Assembly: GCF_002954665.1 (NCBI RefSeq)
Contig: NZ_MSCM01000001.1
Span: 821,786 to 885,785 of the forward strand
DNA from: Polaribacter glomeratus
Lineage (GTDB): Bacteria; Bacteroidota; Bacteroidia; Flavobacteriales; Flavobacteriaceae
Length of the DNA stretch: 64,000 bases
Direction: 5' to 3'
The notes beneath the pieces were generated by a model. The model did not search any database. It had not been told where the DNA came from and was given only the letters and a program-made list of their open reading frames with translations. Made by a program: the position numbers and the translations under genes. Of the stretch, positions 1-7,883 are shown piece after piece; positions within the stretch are counted from its first letter, which is position 1, and the number at the start of each line of letters is the position of its first letter.

Positions 1-442
1 GCTGATTATTTAGATTGATAATTGTTATTTCTGATATAGTACCTTTTTTAAAGTTTCTATTCCAATTTGTATCCATTTCTATGTAATAAGTACCAGAAGA
101 TAAATTTTCTAAGAGTTTTAATTGACCAGCAGCTTTACCTTCTTTAACGTAAAATAACTTTTGATCAATTAATTTAAAATTGAAATCATATAAATTTAGA
201 TGTAAATTTTTAGTAATTTCAGAGGGTTTTTCATTTAATTTATCATAAATATAAGCTGCAAACCAAATGTCCTCTCCAGAAAAATAAGTTTCTTTATTAG
301 TGTGAAGAAAAAATAATTCTTCTTGATAATTGTTGAAATACGGATTTTTGTTAATAAAATTGTCAACTAATTCTTTTTCCGTTGTTTGTGATAGTATGCC
401 ATTTGAAATAAGCATCACGATAATCAAAAGTATATTTTTCAT
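1..442 (-). CDS. N-terminal part of a secreted MG2-like/TonB-associated outer-membrane protein (cut by window edge)
   Basis: An open frame runs leftward from ATG at 442 to the window edge without a stop, giving 147 complete codons. It starts with a signal peptide (MKNILLIIVMLISNGILSQ). Residues 30-55 carry EELFFLHTNKETYFSGEDIW, the pattern that opens large Bacteroidota proteins with macroglobulin MG2-like domains, often followed by carboxypeptidase-like and TonB-plug domains. A beta-strand-rich stretch follows, with a GTYYIEMDTNW motif typical of MG2. The rest lies outside the window, so TonB coupling cannot be confirmed. The family is usually taken to act at the cell surface. No promoter was recognised upstream. 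Confidence 0.7.
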   Translation of the reverse strand, partial: MKNILLIIVMLISNGILSQTTEKELVDNFINKNPYFNNYQEELFFLHTNKETYFSGEDIWFAAYIYDKLNEKPSEITKNLHLNLYDFNFKLIDQKLFYVKEGKAAGQLKLLENLSSGTYYIEMDTNWNRNFKKGTISEITIINLNNQ

Positions 443-585
443 AGTAATTTTTTTATTTAAGCACCAAAAACCATTCCGTTTATTTATTACAATTATAAAA
501 AATAAATATAACCATAAAGGTTTCAATAAAAAATACAGATTAATAAAATTATTTTCAAAAATTCTTTAAAAACCTTTTAAAGTCT

Positions 586-593
586 TATTTTTG
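586..593 (+). promoter_or_regulatory. -7 box of helicase gene promoter
   Basis: TATTTTTG fits the Bacteroidota -7 consensus TAnnTTTG. It lies 20 nt before the TTG start at 613, which predicts a very short leader. No convincing TTG -33 box was found at the usual spacing. Confidence 0.5.
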
Positions 594-612
594 TAACTAA
601 ATATATATCCTT

Positions 613-2160
613 TTGGAAGAAACAAGCACCTCGAAAAAAATTATAGGTAAAGAATTATACGGATATCAGCAAGATGCTCTTGAAGAAATTTTTAGACGCT
701 TTGAAGATGCGCCTCAAGATTATCACTTGTTATATCAATTGCCAACTGGAGGTGGAAAAACGGTAATTTTCTCTGAGATTGTTAGACGTTATATAGAGAC
801 GTTTAAGAAGAAAGTTTTAGTTTTAACTCATAGAATTGAGCTAAGTAAGCAAACTTCTAAAATGTTGAACGAGTTTGGTGTAAAAAACAAAATCATAAAT
901 TCAACCGCAGTTTTAGATGACCAAGACAATTATAGTTGTTTTGTAGCCATGGTAGAAACCTTGAAAAATAGGTTAAACGATGAAAAAGTTGATATTTCTG
1001 ATATCGGTTTGGTAATTGTAGATGAGGCTCATTACAATTCATTTACAAAAATATTTAAGTTTTTTGATGACGCTTTTATATTAGGTGTTACGGCAACTCC
1101 TTTGAGTTCTAACACTAAATTACCAATGTATGAAAACTATCAAGAATTATTTGTTGGTGAAACAATTCAGCATTTAATTGAAAGTGATTATTTAGCAAGT
1201 GCAAATTTGTACTCTTATAATGTAGGCTTAACTTCATTAGAAGTTGGTGCAAACGGCGATTATACGGTAAAATCTTCTGAAGATTTATACACCAACACAG
1301 ACATGCTTTCTAAATTAGTTTCTGCATACGAAGAAACTTCTAAAGGTAAAAAAACATTAATCTTTAATAATGGTATAAATACATCTATTCAAGTTTTTCA
1401 TGCATTTAAAAAAGCAGGATACGCAATTGCACATTTAGACAATACAAATACCAAAAAAGAGCGTGAGTTTATTTTAAAATGGTTTCATAAAACACCCAAT
1501 GCAATATTAACTTCCGTAAGTATTTTAACAACAGGTTTTGATGAGCCAAGTATTGAAGCTATTATTTTAAATAGAGCCACAAAATCGTTAACGTTATACT
1601 ATCAAATGATTGGTCGTGGATCTCGTATTTATGGCGATAAAAATACTTTTGAGGTAGTCGATTTGGGAAATAATTTTCACAGATTTGGTGCTTGGGGTGC
1701 AGATTTAGACTGGCAAAAAATGTTTAGATCGCCAGATTATTATTTAGATGCCATTCTTTCTGATGAAGACATAGAAAGTACTTTTAGATACGAATTACCT
1801 TCGGATGTTAAAAAAGAATTCGAAAAATCGAAAGACACTTATTTCGATATGAAAAAAGTGTACATAGATACTATTAAAGCTGGTGAATCGTCTAAAAGAG
1901 TTTTAGAAAAATCGATAGAACACCATGCAATAATGTGTGTAGAAAATAGCGAAGACGTTTTTGATGCATTGATTTTAGCCAAATTACTAGGAGAGGAGAT
2001 TGATGATAGAATTAACAGATATGCAAAATGTATTTCTAAAAGCACCCATAATTTTGTAACTTGGTTAAAAGACGATTACAGAAAAAAATTAAACACCCAT
2101 TTACGAACAAACTTTGATGAAATATTTGAAGATATATTTGGGCATCCTCCAGAAGAATAA
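613..2160 (+). CDS. DEAD/DEAH box helicase (superfamily 2)
   Basis: This is an ATP-dependent nucleic-acid helicase/translocase of superfamily 2, 515 aa. Visible motifs are Walker A PTGGGKT (44-50), motif Ia LTHRIEL (about 71-77), DEAH (137-140), TAT (160-162), the motif V region with TTGFDEP (about 306-312) and motif VI QMIGRGSR (331-338). The two RecA-like domains are followed by about 130 residues rich in charged helices. The layout matches single-gene flavobacterial helicases of unknown substrate related to the SSL2/RAD25 group. The start is TTG at 613: the conserved N-terminus is in frame from there, and the next in-frame ATG is about 80 codons in, beyond Walker A. It stands alone; the downstream polyamine operon has its own promoter. 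Confidence 0.85.
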   Translation: MEETSTSKKIIGKELYGYQQDALEEIFRRFEDAPQDYHLLYQLPTGGGKTVIFSEIVRRYIETFKKKVLVLTHRIELSKQTSKMLNEFGVKNKIINSTAVLDDQDNYSCFVAMVETLKNRLNDEKVDISDIGLVIVDEAHYNSFTKIFKFFDDAFILGVTATPLSSNTKLPMYENYQELFVGETIQHLIESDYLASANLYSYNVGLTSLEVGANGDYTVKSSEDLYTNTDMLSKLVSAYEETSKGKKTLIFNNGINTSIQVFHAFKKAGYAIAHLDNTNTKKEREFILKWFHKTPNAILTSVSILTTGFDEPSIEAIILNRATKSLTLYYQMIGRGSRIYGDKNTFEVVDLGNNFHRFGAWGADLDWQKMFRSPDYYLDAILSDEDIESTFRYELPSDVKKEFEKSKDTYFDMKKVYIDTIKAGESSKRVLEKSIEHHAIMCVENSEDVFDALILAKLLGEEIDDRINRYAKCISKSTHNFVTWLKDDYRKKLNTHLRTNFDEIFEDIFGHPPEE

Positions 2161-2193
2161 TGAAATTAAACAGTTTACAAAGAAATTTAAAGG

Positions 2194-2224
2194 TTGAAAA
2201 AAAAAGTATTTTTTTTTAATTTTG
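2194..2224 (+). promoter_or_regulatory. Promoter of the polyamine operon leader
   Basis: TTG at 2194-2196 is separated by 20 nt from TAATTTTG at 2217-2224, an excellent match to the Bacteroidota consensus TTG-N19-21-TAnnTTTG. Predicted transcription start is about 2230, some 305 nt before the decarboxylase start. Confidence 0.65.
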
Positions 2225-2229
2225 TTTTT

Positions 2230-2537
2230 TATGTTAAAAAATAATTTATATTTATTCACTTTTTAATGAGCAAAATCATAAGTTTTTCTTATTTCGGTAG
2301 TAACTTTCTTTGGGAGAAAGATCGTTACAACACATTTTGGAAATGTCACGAAAAAATTGAGTTATCTCCACCTTCGTTTTTAATCAAATTGCAGCTTTTT
2401 TCTAAGTTGCATGTAGTCTATTTGCAAATTTTGCAGTGATAACACTTTAATATAAAAAATACAAATTCTTCACTAAAACGAAATTTTAAAAAGTTTTAGC
2501 TTAGATAGATTTAACATTAATTATATAAATAAATAAA
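2230..2537 (+). other. Long 5' leader of the polyamine operon with two hairpins
   Basis: This is the predicted untranslated leader between the promoter and speA. It contains a stem of CTTTCT (2304-2309) with AGAAAG (2315-2320), extended by GTAA/TTAC (2300-2303 with 2325-2328). A second perfect stem follows: ACATTT (2332-2337) with AAATGT (2341-2346). The stretch 2285-2440 is visibly richer in G+C than surrounding intergenic DNA, suggesting constraint. It also holds a 57-codon open frame (2266-2439). A cis-regulatory leader responding to polyamine or arginine is my inference; I do not recognise a known riboswitch class. Confidence 0.4.
2266..2439 (+). CDS. Possible small leader ORF (57 aa) upstream of arginine decarboxylase
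   Basis: ATG at 2266 opens a 57-codon frame ending TGA at 2437-2439 and starting MSKIISFSYFGSNFLWEKDR. It has two tryptophans, one cysteine and no recognisable domain. It sits wholly inside the predicted leader of the speA operon and overlaps both hairpins, so it could be a translated leader peptide, a standalone small protein or chance. No homologous family comes to mind. It is listed because the region is otherwise unexplained. Confidence 0.25.
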   Translation: MSKIISFSYFGSNFLWEKDRYNTFWKCHEKIELSPPSFLIKLQLFSKLHVVYLQILQ

Positions 2538-3929
2538 GTGAATACTAAATACACAGATTTAATAGAACAAACATTCTACTTTCCACAAGAAGAATTTAAA
2601 ACAGAAAACAATAAATTATTTTGGCATGGAATTAATTTAATGGAATTAACTGCAAAATATGGCGCTCCATTAAAATTTACTTATCTTCCTAAAATATCAG
2701 AAAATATTAACAAGGCAAAAAAGTGGTTCCAGAATAGTATGGAAAAACATGATTATAAAGGTGATTACTTTTATAGTTATTGTACAAAAAGCTCGCATTT
2801 TAAACACGTTTTAAATGAAGCTTTAAAAAATGATATACATATAGAAACTTCTTCTGCGTTTGACATCGATATTGTTAATAGTTTAAAAAAAGAAGGAAAA
2901 ATAAAAGACAGTACTTATGTAATTTGTAACGGATTTAAAAGAGACCAATACATTAAAAATATTGGAGCTTTAATAAATTCTGGACATAAAAATTGTGTAC
3001 CAATCATAGATAACTATGAAGAAATTGATTTATTACAAGAAGAAACAAAAAAGAAGTTTAAAGTAGGTATTAGAATTGCATCCGAAGAGGAACCTAAGTT
3101 TGAGTTTTATACTTCAAGGTTAGGTATTGGTTATAAAAACATAGTTTCTTTTTACGAACGTGAAATTGCAAATAATGAGCAGGTAGAGTTAAAAATGTTA
3201 CATTTTTTTATCAATACAGGTATTAAAGATAATGCGTATTATTGGAACGAATTAATGAAGTGTTTAAACGTTTATATTAACCTTAAAAAAGTTTGTCCTA
3301 CTTTAGATAGCTTAAATATTGGAGGTGGATTTCCTATTAAAAACTCACTAGCTTTTGATTTTGATTATGAATACATGATCGATGAAATTATAAATCAAAT
3401 TAAACAAACTTGTGAGAATGCAGAAGTTGATGTGCCTCACATTTTTACGGAATTTGGTAGTTTTACAGTTGGTGAATCTGGAGCAACAATTTATGAAGTT
3501 TTGTATCAGAAAAAACAAAATGACAGAGAACGTTGGAATATGATAAACTCATCATTTATTACAACTTTACCAGATTCTTGGGCAATTAACAAACGTTTTA
3601 TTATGTTGCCAATTAATAAATGGAACTTAAAATACGAACGTGTATTATTAGGCGGGTTAACATGCGATAGCGATGATTATTATAATTCAGAACAGCACAT
3701 TAATGGTATTTATTTACCAGTTTATGAAAAGGATAAACCTCTTTTTATTGGGTTTTTTAATACAGGAGCGTATCAAGAATCTATTGGTGGTTTTGGTGGT
3801 TTACAGCATTGCTTAATTCCACATCCAAAACACTTAATTATAGATAAGGATGAAGACGGTAACTTTGTTACAAAAATATTTAAAGAGCAACAAAAAAGTA
3901 GTGAACTACTTTCTATCTTGGGCTATTAA
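2538..3929 (+). CDS. speA: Arginine decarboxylase, PLP-dependent (fold III)
   Basis: Arginine is decarboxylated to agmatine, the first step of putrescine synthesis by the agmatine route. The 463-aa protein has the alanine-racemase/ODC fold. The likely PLP lysine is K84 in YCTKSSH. A glycine-rich phosphate-binding motif NIGGGFP lies near residue 260, and a C-terminal GGLTCDSDD carries the conserved catalytic cysteine. It is much shorter than E. coli SpeA (about 650 aa), as in other Bacteroidota. The start is GTG at 2538, where the conserved N-terminus begins. It is followed after 57 nt by agmatinase and then a DHS-like gene, which supports arginine over other basic amino acids as substrate. 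A leader of about 300 nt precedes it. Confidence 0.9.
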   Translation: MNTKYTDLIEQTFYFPQEEFKTENNKLFWHGINLMELTAKYGAPLKFTYLPKISENINKAKKWFQNSMEKHDYKGDYFYSYCTKSSHFKHVLNEALKNDIHIETSSAFDIDIVNSLKKEGKIKDSTYVICNGFKRDQYIKNIGALINSGHKNCVPIIDNYEEIDLLQEETKKKFKVGIRIASEEEPKFEFYTSRLGIGYKNIVSFYEREIANNEQVELKMLHFFINTGIKDNAYYWNELMKCLNVYINLKKVCPTLDSLNIGGGFPIKNSLAFDFDYEYMIDEIINQIKQTCENAEVDVPHIFTEFGSFTVGESGATIYEVLYQKKQNDRERWNMINSSFITTLPDSWAINKRFIMLPINKWNLKYERVLLGGLTCDSDDYYNSEQHINGIYLPVYEKDKPLFIGFFNTGAYQESIGGFGGLQHCLIPHPKHLIIDKDEDGNFVTKIFKEQQKSSELLSILGY

Positions 3930-3986
3930 TTAAAATTAATTTAAAAAATAAAAAAAAAGTAGTACTTTTAATTCTCAAAATTTAAA

Positions 3987-4934
3987 ATGAATACAACTAA
4001 AAATTATGCAGGAATTTCACAAGAGCATGGAAACCTAGCAACATCAAAAATCGTTATAATTCCTGTTCCTTATGATGGAACAAGTACATGGCAAAAAGGT
4101 GCTGATAAAGGTCCTCAAGCATTCTTAGACGCTTCGGAAAACATGGAATTGTATGATATTGAAACAGATTCTGAAGTTTATAAAGAAGGTATCTTTTTAG
4201 CAGAAACTGTTACAGAAAATTCATCACCAGAAGCGATGGTTGATGCTGTGCATAAAATAACTAAAAAGTACATCAACAAAAATAAATTTGTAGCCCTTTT
4301 TGGAGGAGAACATTCAATTTCTATTGGTACGGTTAGAGCATTTAACGAATGTTTTAATAATTTAACAGTATTACAAATTGATGCGCATGCAGATTTAAGA
4401 AAAGAATATTTAGGCTCTAAATACAACCATGCTTGCTCTATGTATGAAGCAAGCCAAAATACAAACTTAGTTCAGGTGGGTATTAGAAGTATGGATGTAT
4501 CAGAAAAAAGAGTAATGAATACAGACAAGGTGTTTTTTGCACATGATATGGCTGTAAATGAAGATTGGATGGATGATGTTGTAGATCAACTAACAAGTAA
4601 TGTTTTTATTACTTTTGATTTAGATGCTATGGATCCTTCTTTATTGCCTGCTGCAGGAACACCAGAGCCAGGTGGATTATTTTACTATGAAACCTTAGAG
4701 TTTTTAAAGCGAGTTTTTGCTGAAAAAAATGTAGTAGGTTTTGATATGGTAGAATTATGCCCTAATAAAGACGATAAATCTTCAGACTTTATAGCAGCTA
4801 AACTTTTTTATAAAATGCTAAGTTATAAGTTCGCTTCTAAAGACGATACGTATAATACAGGAGAAGATGATAATGAAGATAAAAACCCTTTTGGTAAATT
4901 ATCAAAATTTAAAAATGACGAGGATGACTACTAA
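3987..4934 (+). CDS. speB: Agmatinase (agmatine ureohydrolase)
   Basis: Agmatine is hydrolysed to putrescine and urea in the cytosol. The 315-aa protein belongs to the arginase/agmatinase family and shows all Mn2+-binding signatures: GGEHS (106-110), DAHAD (132-136) and FDLDAMDP near residue 215. Its position directly after arginine decarboxylase favours agmatinase over arginase or formiminoglutamase. The C-terminus carries a short acidic/charged tail (about 285-315) not seen in shorter family members. The stop overlaps the start of the next gene by 11 nt, so translation is probably coupled. Confidence 0.92.
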   Translation: MNTTKNYAGISQEHGNLATSKIVIIPVPYDGTSTWQKGADKGPQAFLDASENMELYDIETDSEVYKEGIFLAETVTENSSPEAMVDAVHKITKKYINKNKFVALFGGEHSISIGTVRAFNECFNNLTVLQIDAHADLRKEYLGSKYNHACSMYEASQNTNLVQVGIRSMDVSEKRVMNTDKVFFAHDMAVNEDWMDDVVDQLTSNVFITFDLDAMDPSLLPAAGTPEPGGLFYYETLEFLKRVFAEKNVVGFDMVELCPNKDDKSSDFIAAKLFYKMLSYKFASKDDTYNTGEDDNEDKNPFGKLSKFKNDEDDY

Positions 4935-5901
4935 TCAAAAACCGATTACAGATTTTATAGAAAAATATTTTCTTCACTTTAATGCTGCAGCTTTAGTTGA
5001 TGCAGCCAAAGGATATGAAGCGCAACTAAATAAAGGTTCTAAAATGTTAGTTTCTTTAGCAGGAGCGATGAGTACAGCAGAGATAGGGAAGATTTTTGCA
5101 GAAATGATTCGTAAGGATAAAGTGCAAATTATATCTTGTACCGGAGCTAATTTAGAAGAAGATGTGATGAATTTAGTAGCACATTCTCATTACAAACGAG
5201 TTCCTAATTACAGAGATTTAACTCCGCAAGATGAATGGGATTTATTAGAAAAAGGTTTAAACAGAGTTACAGATACTTGTATACCTGAAGAAGAAGCTTT
5301 TAGAAGAATTCAAGAACATATTGTTAAAATATGGAAAGATGCAGAAGCTAACGGAGAACGTTATTTACCGCATGAATATATGTATAAATTATTATTGTCT
5401 GGGGTTTTAGAACAATATTATGAAATAGATATTAAAGATTCTTGGATGTATGCTGCAGCTGAGAAAAACTTGCCTATTATCTGTCCAGGTTGGGAAGATT
5501 CTACAATGGGTAATATTTTTGCATCGTATGTAATGAAAGGTGAATTGAAAGCTACTACGATGAAATCAGGTATTGAGTACATGACTTTCTTAGCCGATTG
5601 GTATACAGAAAATTCTAAAAACGGAATTGGTTTTTTCCAAATTGGAGGTGGAATTGCGGGCGATTTTCCTATTTGTGTAGTGCCTATGTTATATCAAGAT
5701 ATGGAAAGAACAGATACTCCATTTTGGAGCTATTTTTGCCAAATTTCAGATTCTACAACAAGTTATGGTTCTTATTCTGGTGCAGTGCCAAATGAGAAAA
5801 TTACTTGGGGTAAATTAGATATGGATACACCAAAATTTATTATAGAAAGTGATGCTACAATTGTTGCACCACTTATTTTTGCTTATTTATTAGAAATGTA
5901 A
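4924..5901 (+). CDS. Deoxyhypusine synthase-like protein (probable homospermidine or related polyamine synthase)
   Basis: The product is 325 aa from ATG 4924, which overlaps the agmatinase stop; an ATG at 4915 is possible. It is homologous to deoxyhypusine synthase, which moves the aminobutyl group of spermidine with NAD. Family features are SLAGAMSTAE and ISCTGANLEED (N-terminal third), GGGIAGDFP in the nucleotide-binding region and a conserved WGK. The lysine near residue 297 matches the catalytic lysine of the eukaryotic enzyme. Bacteria have no eIF5A substrate, and bacterial DHS-like enzymes are thought to use free amines. With putrescine made by the two upstream genes, aminobutyl transfer to putrescine (homospermidine) is the simplest hypothesis. 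Confidence 0.85.
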   Translation: MTTNQKPITDFIEKYFLHFNAAALVDAAKGYEAQLNKGSKMLVSLAGAMSTAEIGKIFAEMIRKDKVQIISCTGANLEEDVMNLVAHSHYKRVPNYRDLTPQDEWDLLEKGLNRVTDTCIPEEEAFRRIQEHIVKIWKDAEANGERYLPHEYMYKLLLSGVLEQYYEIDIKDSWMYAAAEKNLPIICPGWEDSTMGNIFASYVMKGELKATTMKSGIEYMTFLADWYTENSKNGIGFFQIGGGIAGDFPICVVPMLYQDMERTDTPFWSYFCQISDSTTSYGSYSGAVPNEKITWGKLDMDTPKFIIESDATIVAPLIFAYLLEM

Positions 5902-5906
5902 TTATT

Positions 5907-6188
5907 ATGAATAGAGTTATTGTTGAATACGCGAAACTAACAACTGATATTTTAGACATGTTAGTAGAAAAATATCCTGACGGATATGATTATGGTGATG
6001 TTATTTCCTTTAAAAATGCTAAAGGAGAAACTGTAAAAGCCATAGAAGTTAGAACAGAAGAAACTATTTATTTAGTAAAAATTAGTGATCGTTTAGAACA
6101 AACAATGGAAGATTATGCAGAAGACGAAGATTCTTTTGATGATGGCGATGATATAGACATTGAGGATATTGAAGAAGATGAAGATTAA
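5907..6188 (+). CDS. Small acidic protein of unknown function
   Basis: This 93-aa protein has a compact N-terminal alpha/beta region (1-70) and a C-terminal tail (about 71-93) made almost only of Asp and Glu. It follows the DHS-like gene after 5 nt and precedes a strong terminator, so it is the last gene of the polyamine operon. Similar short proteins with acidic tails occur in other Flavobacteriia, sometimes labelled DNA primase without visible basis; no primase motif is seen here. An acidic tail could bind a cationic partner or polyamine, but that is speculation. Confidence 0.7.
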   Translation: MNRVIVEYAKLTTDILDMLVEKYPDGYDYGDVISFKNAKGETVKAIEVRTEETIYLVKISDRLEQTMEDYAEDEDSFDDGDDIDIEDIEEDED

Positions 6189-6203
6189 AAGATACATTAT
6201 ATA

Positions 6204-6236
6204 AAAAAAGCTCCAAATTAAATTTGGAGCTTTTTT
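6204..6236. terminator. Bidirectional intrinsic terminator
   Basis: A perfect stem AGCTCCAAATT / AATTTGGAGCT is flanked by A6 and T6 runs. It ends the rightward polyamine operon and the leftward GNAT-nitrilase gene. Confidence 0.9.
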
Positions 6237-6259
6237 GGTTTAAGAAAAACAGCTAATTT

Positions 6260-7783
6260 CTATTTTTTCTTTAATTCAAAAATATCTTTTCTTCTGTCGT
6301 TTAAGTTTCTAACACTTCCAAATTTATTTAAATCTTTTAGCATGTCTAAATCAACATCAGCAATTAAAATCATTTCTGTATTTGTAGTGGCTTCTGCTTT
6401 TATTCCGTTTGCTGGAAAAGAAAAATCACAAGGTGTAAAAACCATTGATTGCGAATACTGAATATCCATGTTATTTACTTTTGGTAAGTTACCAACACTA
6501 CCAGCAATTGCAACATAACATTCGTTTTCTATCGCTCTTGCTTGTGCGCAAAAGCGTACTCTAGAATATCCGTTTTGAGTATCCGTTAAAAAAGGTACAA
6601 ATAAAATATCCATTCCTTCGTCAGCTAATAATCTACTTAATTCTGGAAATTCTGAATCATAACAAATTAAAACTCCAATTTTACCACAATCAGTATCAAA
6701 AGTTCTTAACTCAGTTCCTCCTTGCATTCCCCAAATTTTTGCTTCATCTGGCGTAACATGTAATTTTTCATAACGCTCTTTTGTTCCGTCTCTTTTACAG
6801 ATATAACCAACATTATAAAGCAATTCATTTCTTACTTCTGGCATACTACCAGTAATAATATTAATATTATAACTAATTGCTAATTCAGAAAATTTCTCAA
6901 CGATTTTTGGTGTGTATTTTGCCAATTCTCTAATGGCTTTAGATTCTGGCAGATGATTATAATCAGCCATTAAAGGTGCATTAAAAAATTCTGGGAATAA
7001 GGCAAAATCTGCACGATAAGCAGAAACCGAATCCACAAAAAATTCTGCATGTTCCATTAATTCATCTAAATCTTTGTACAAACGCATTTGCCATTGAATT
7101 AAACCTAAACGTACTACCGTTTTTTTAGTTGCGGCTTTTTTCGATTTTTTCTGATAATAAATATTATCCCACTCTAATAATACTGCAAACTCACCAGAAT
7201 TACCATCACCTTCTAAATATCCGTTTAAAATTTTAGAGGGATGAAAATCATTTGAAATTTGAAAATTTAAGACTGGATCATGAATTTCTTTACGTTTAAC
7301 TTTTTCTATATATTGTGTTGGCGTTAAAGTGGCTGCATGTTTGTGGTAATTAGGAATTCTACCTCCAAAAGCAATACCTCTTAAATTTAATTTTTCTGCA
7401 AGTTCTTTTCTGTAATCATATAATCGTCTACCAAGACGTAATCCTCTATATTCTTTTTTGATAAAAACATCTATTCCGTATAAAACATCACCTTCTGAAT
7501 TATGTGTATCAAATGTAAAATTTCCTGTAATATCTTCATAAGTATGCTCATCATCAAATTTGTCGTAATCTAAAATAATAGAGAGAGCACAACCTGCCAA
7601 GTCTCCATTTATCTTTATAACCACTTGTCCTTCAGGAAATTTATCTATTAGGGATTTAATTTGGCTTTCTCTCCAATAAGAATCTGGCATACTTGCATAT
7701 ACCTGTATCATTGCTTCTTTTAACTCTTTATAATCATCTAGAGTTAAATAATGAAGTTCAATGTTTTCTATATTTTTTATCAT
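6260..7783 (-). CDS. GNAT acetyltransferase fused to carbon-nitrogen hydrolase
   Basis: This two-domain cytosolic protein has 507 aa. Residues 1-215 form a GNAT-like domain with the acetyl-CoA segment YRGLRLGRRLYD (112-123). Residues 225-500 form a nitrilase-superfamily amidohydrolase with the full catalytic triad: E265 in FPEFF, K340 in YEKLH and C374 in LICYDSEFP. The fusion is a known architecture in Bacteroidota and some other phyla, but its substrate is not established. Nitrilase-family members include N-carbamoylputrescine amidases. The gene sits convergent to a polyamine operon, so an amidated or acetylated amine substrate is an inference only. A -7 box lies just upstream. Confidence 0.88.
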   Translation of the reverse strand: MIKNIENIELHYLTLDDYKELKEAMIQVYASMPDSYWRESQIKSLIDKFPEGQVVIKINGDLAGCALSIILDYDKFDDEHTYEDITGNFTFDTHNSEGDVLYGIDVFIKKEYRGLRLGRRLYDYRKELAEKLNLRGIAFGGRIPNYHKHAATLTPTQYIEKVKRKEIHDPVLNFQISNDFHPSKILNGYLEGDGNSGEFAVLLEWDNIYYQKKSKKAATKKTVVRLGLIQWQMRLYKDLDELMEHAEFFVDSVSAYRADFALFPEFFNAPLMADYNHLPESKAIRELAKYTPKIVEKFSELAISYNINIITGSMPEVRNELLYNVGYICKRDGTKERYEKLHVTPDEAKIWGMQGGTELRTFDTDCGKIGVLICYDSEFPELSRLLADEGMDILFVPFLTDTQNGYSRVRFCAQARAIENECYVAIAGSVGNLPKVNNMDIQYSQSMVFTPCDFSFPANGIKAEATTNTEMILIADVDLDMLKDLNKFGSVRNLNDRRKDIFELKKK

Positions 7784-7804
7784 TTTTGTTTTTTAATTAG
7801 GTTG

Positions 7805-7812
7805 CAAAAATA
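7805..7812 (-). promoter_or_regulatory. -7 box of GNAT-nitrilase gene
   Basis: Read on the minus strand the site is TATTTTTG, matching TAnnTTTG. It lies 22 nt before the ATG at 7783. No well-spaced -33 TTG was seen. Confidence 0.5.
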
Positions 7813-7828
7813 ACTAAAAATTATATAA

Positions 7829-7857
7829 AAAAACCTCACAATAAATGTGAGGTTTTA
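7829..7857 (-). terminator. Intrinsic terminator of fumarylacetoacetase gene
   Basis: The stem AAACCTCACA / TGTGAGGTTT has a 5-nt loop. On the minus strand a T run follows, in the correct place after the fumarylacetoacetase stop. Confidence 0.8.
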
Positions 7858-7883
7858 ATAATTTTAAAAATATTTTTATTGAC

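Noticed and set aside
330..569. 79-codon plus-strand frame at the left edge
   Set aside because: It lies opposite the signal-peptide region of the partial MG2-like gene and in the AT-rich gap; no domain, poor start context, composition of random AT-rich translation.
3930..3986. AAAAGTAGTACTTTT palindrome between speA and speB as a terminator
   Set aside because: An odd palindrome with a 1-nt centre cannot form a proper hairpin loop, and the gene order indicates cotranscription.
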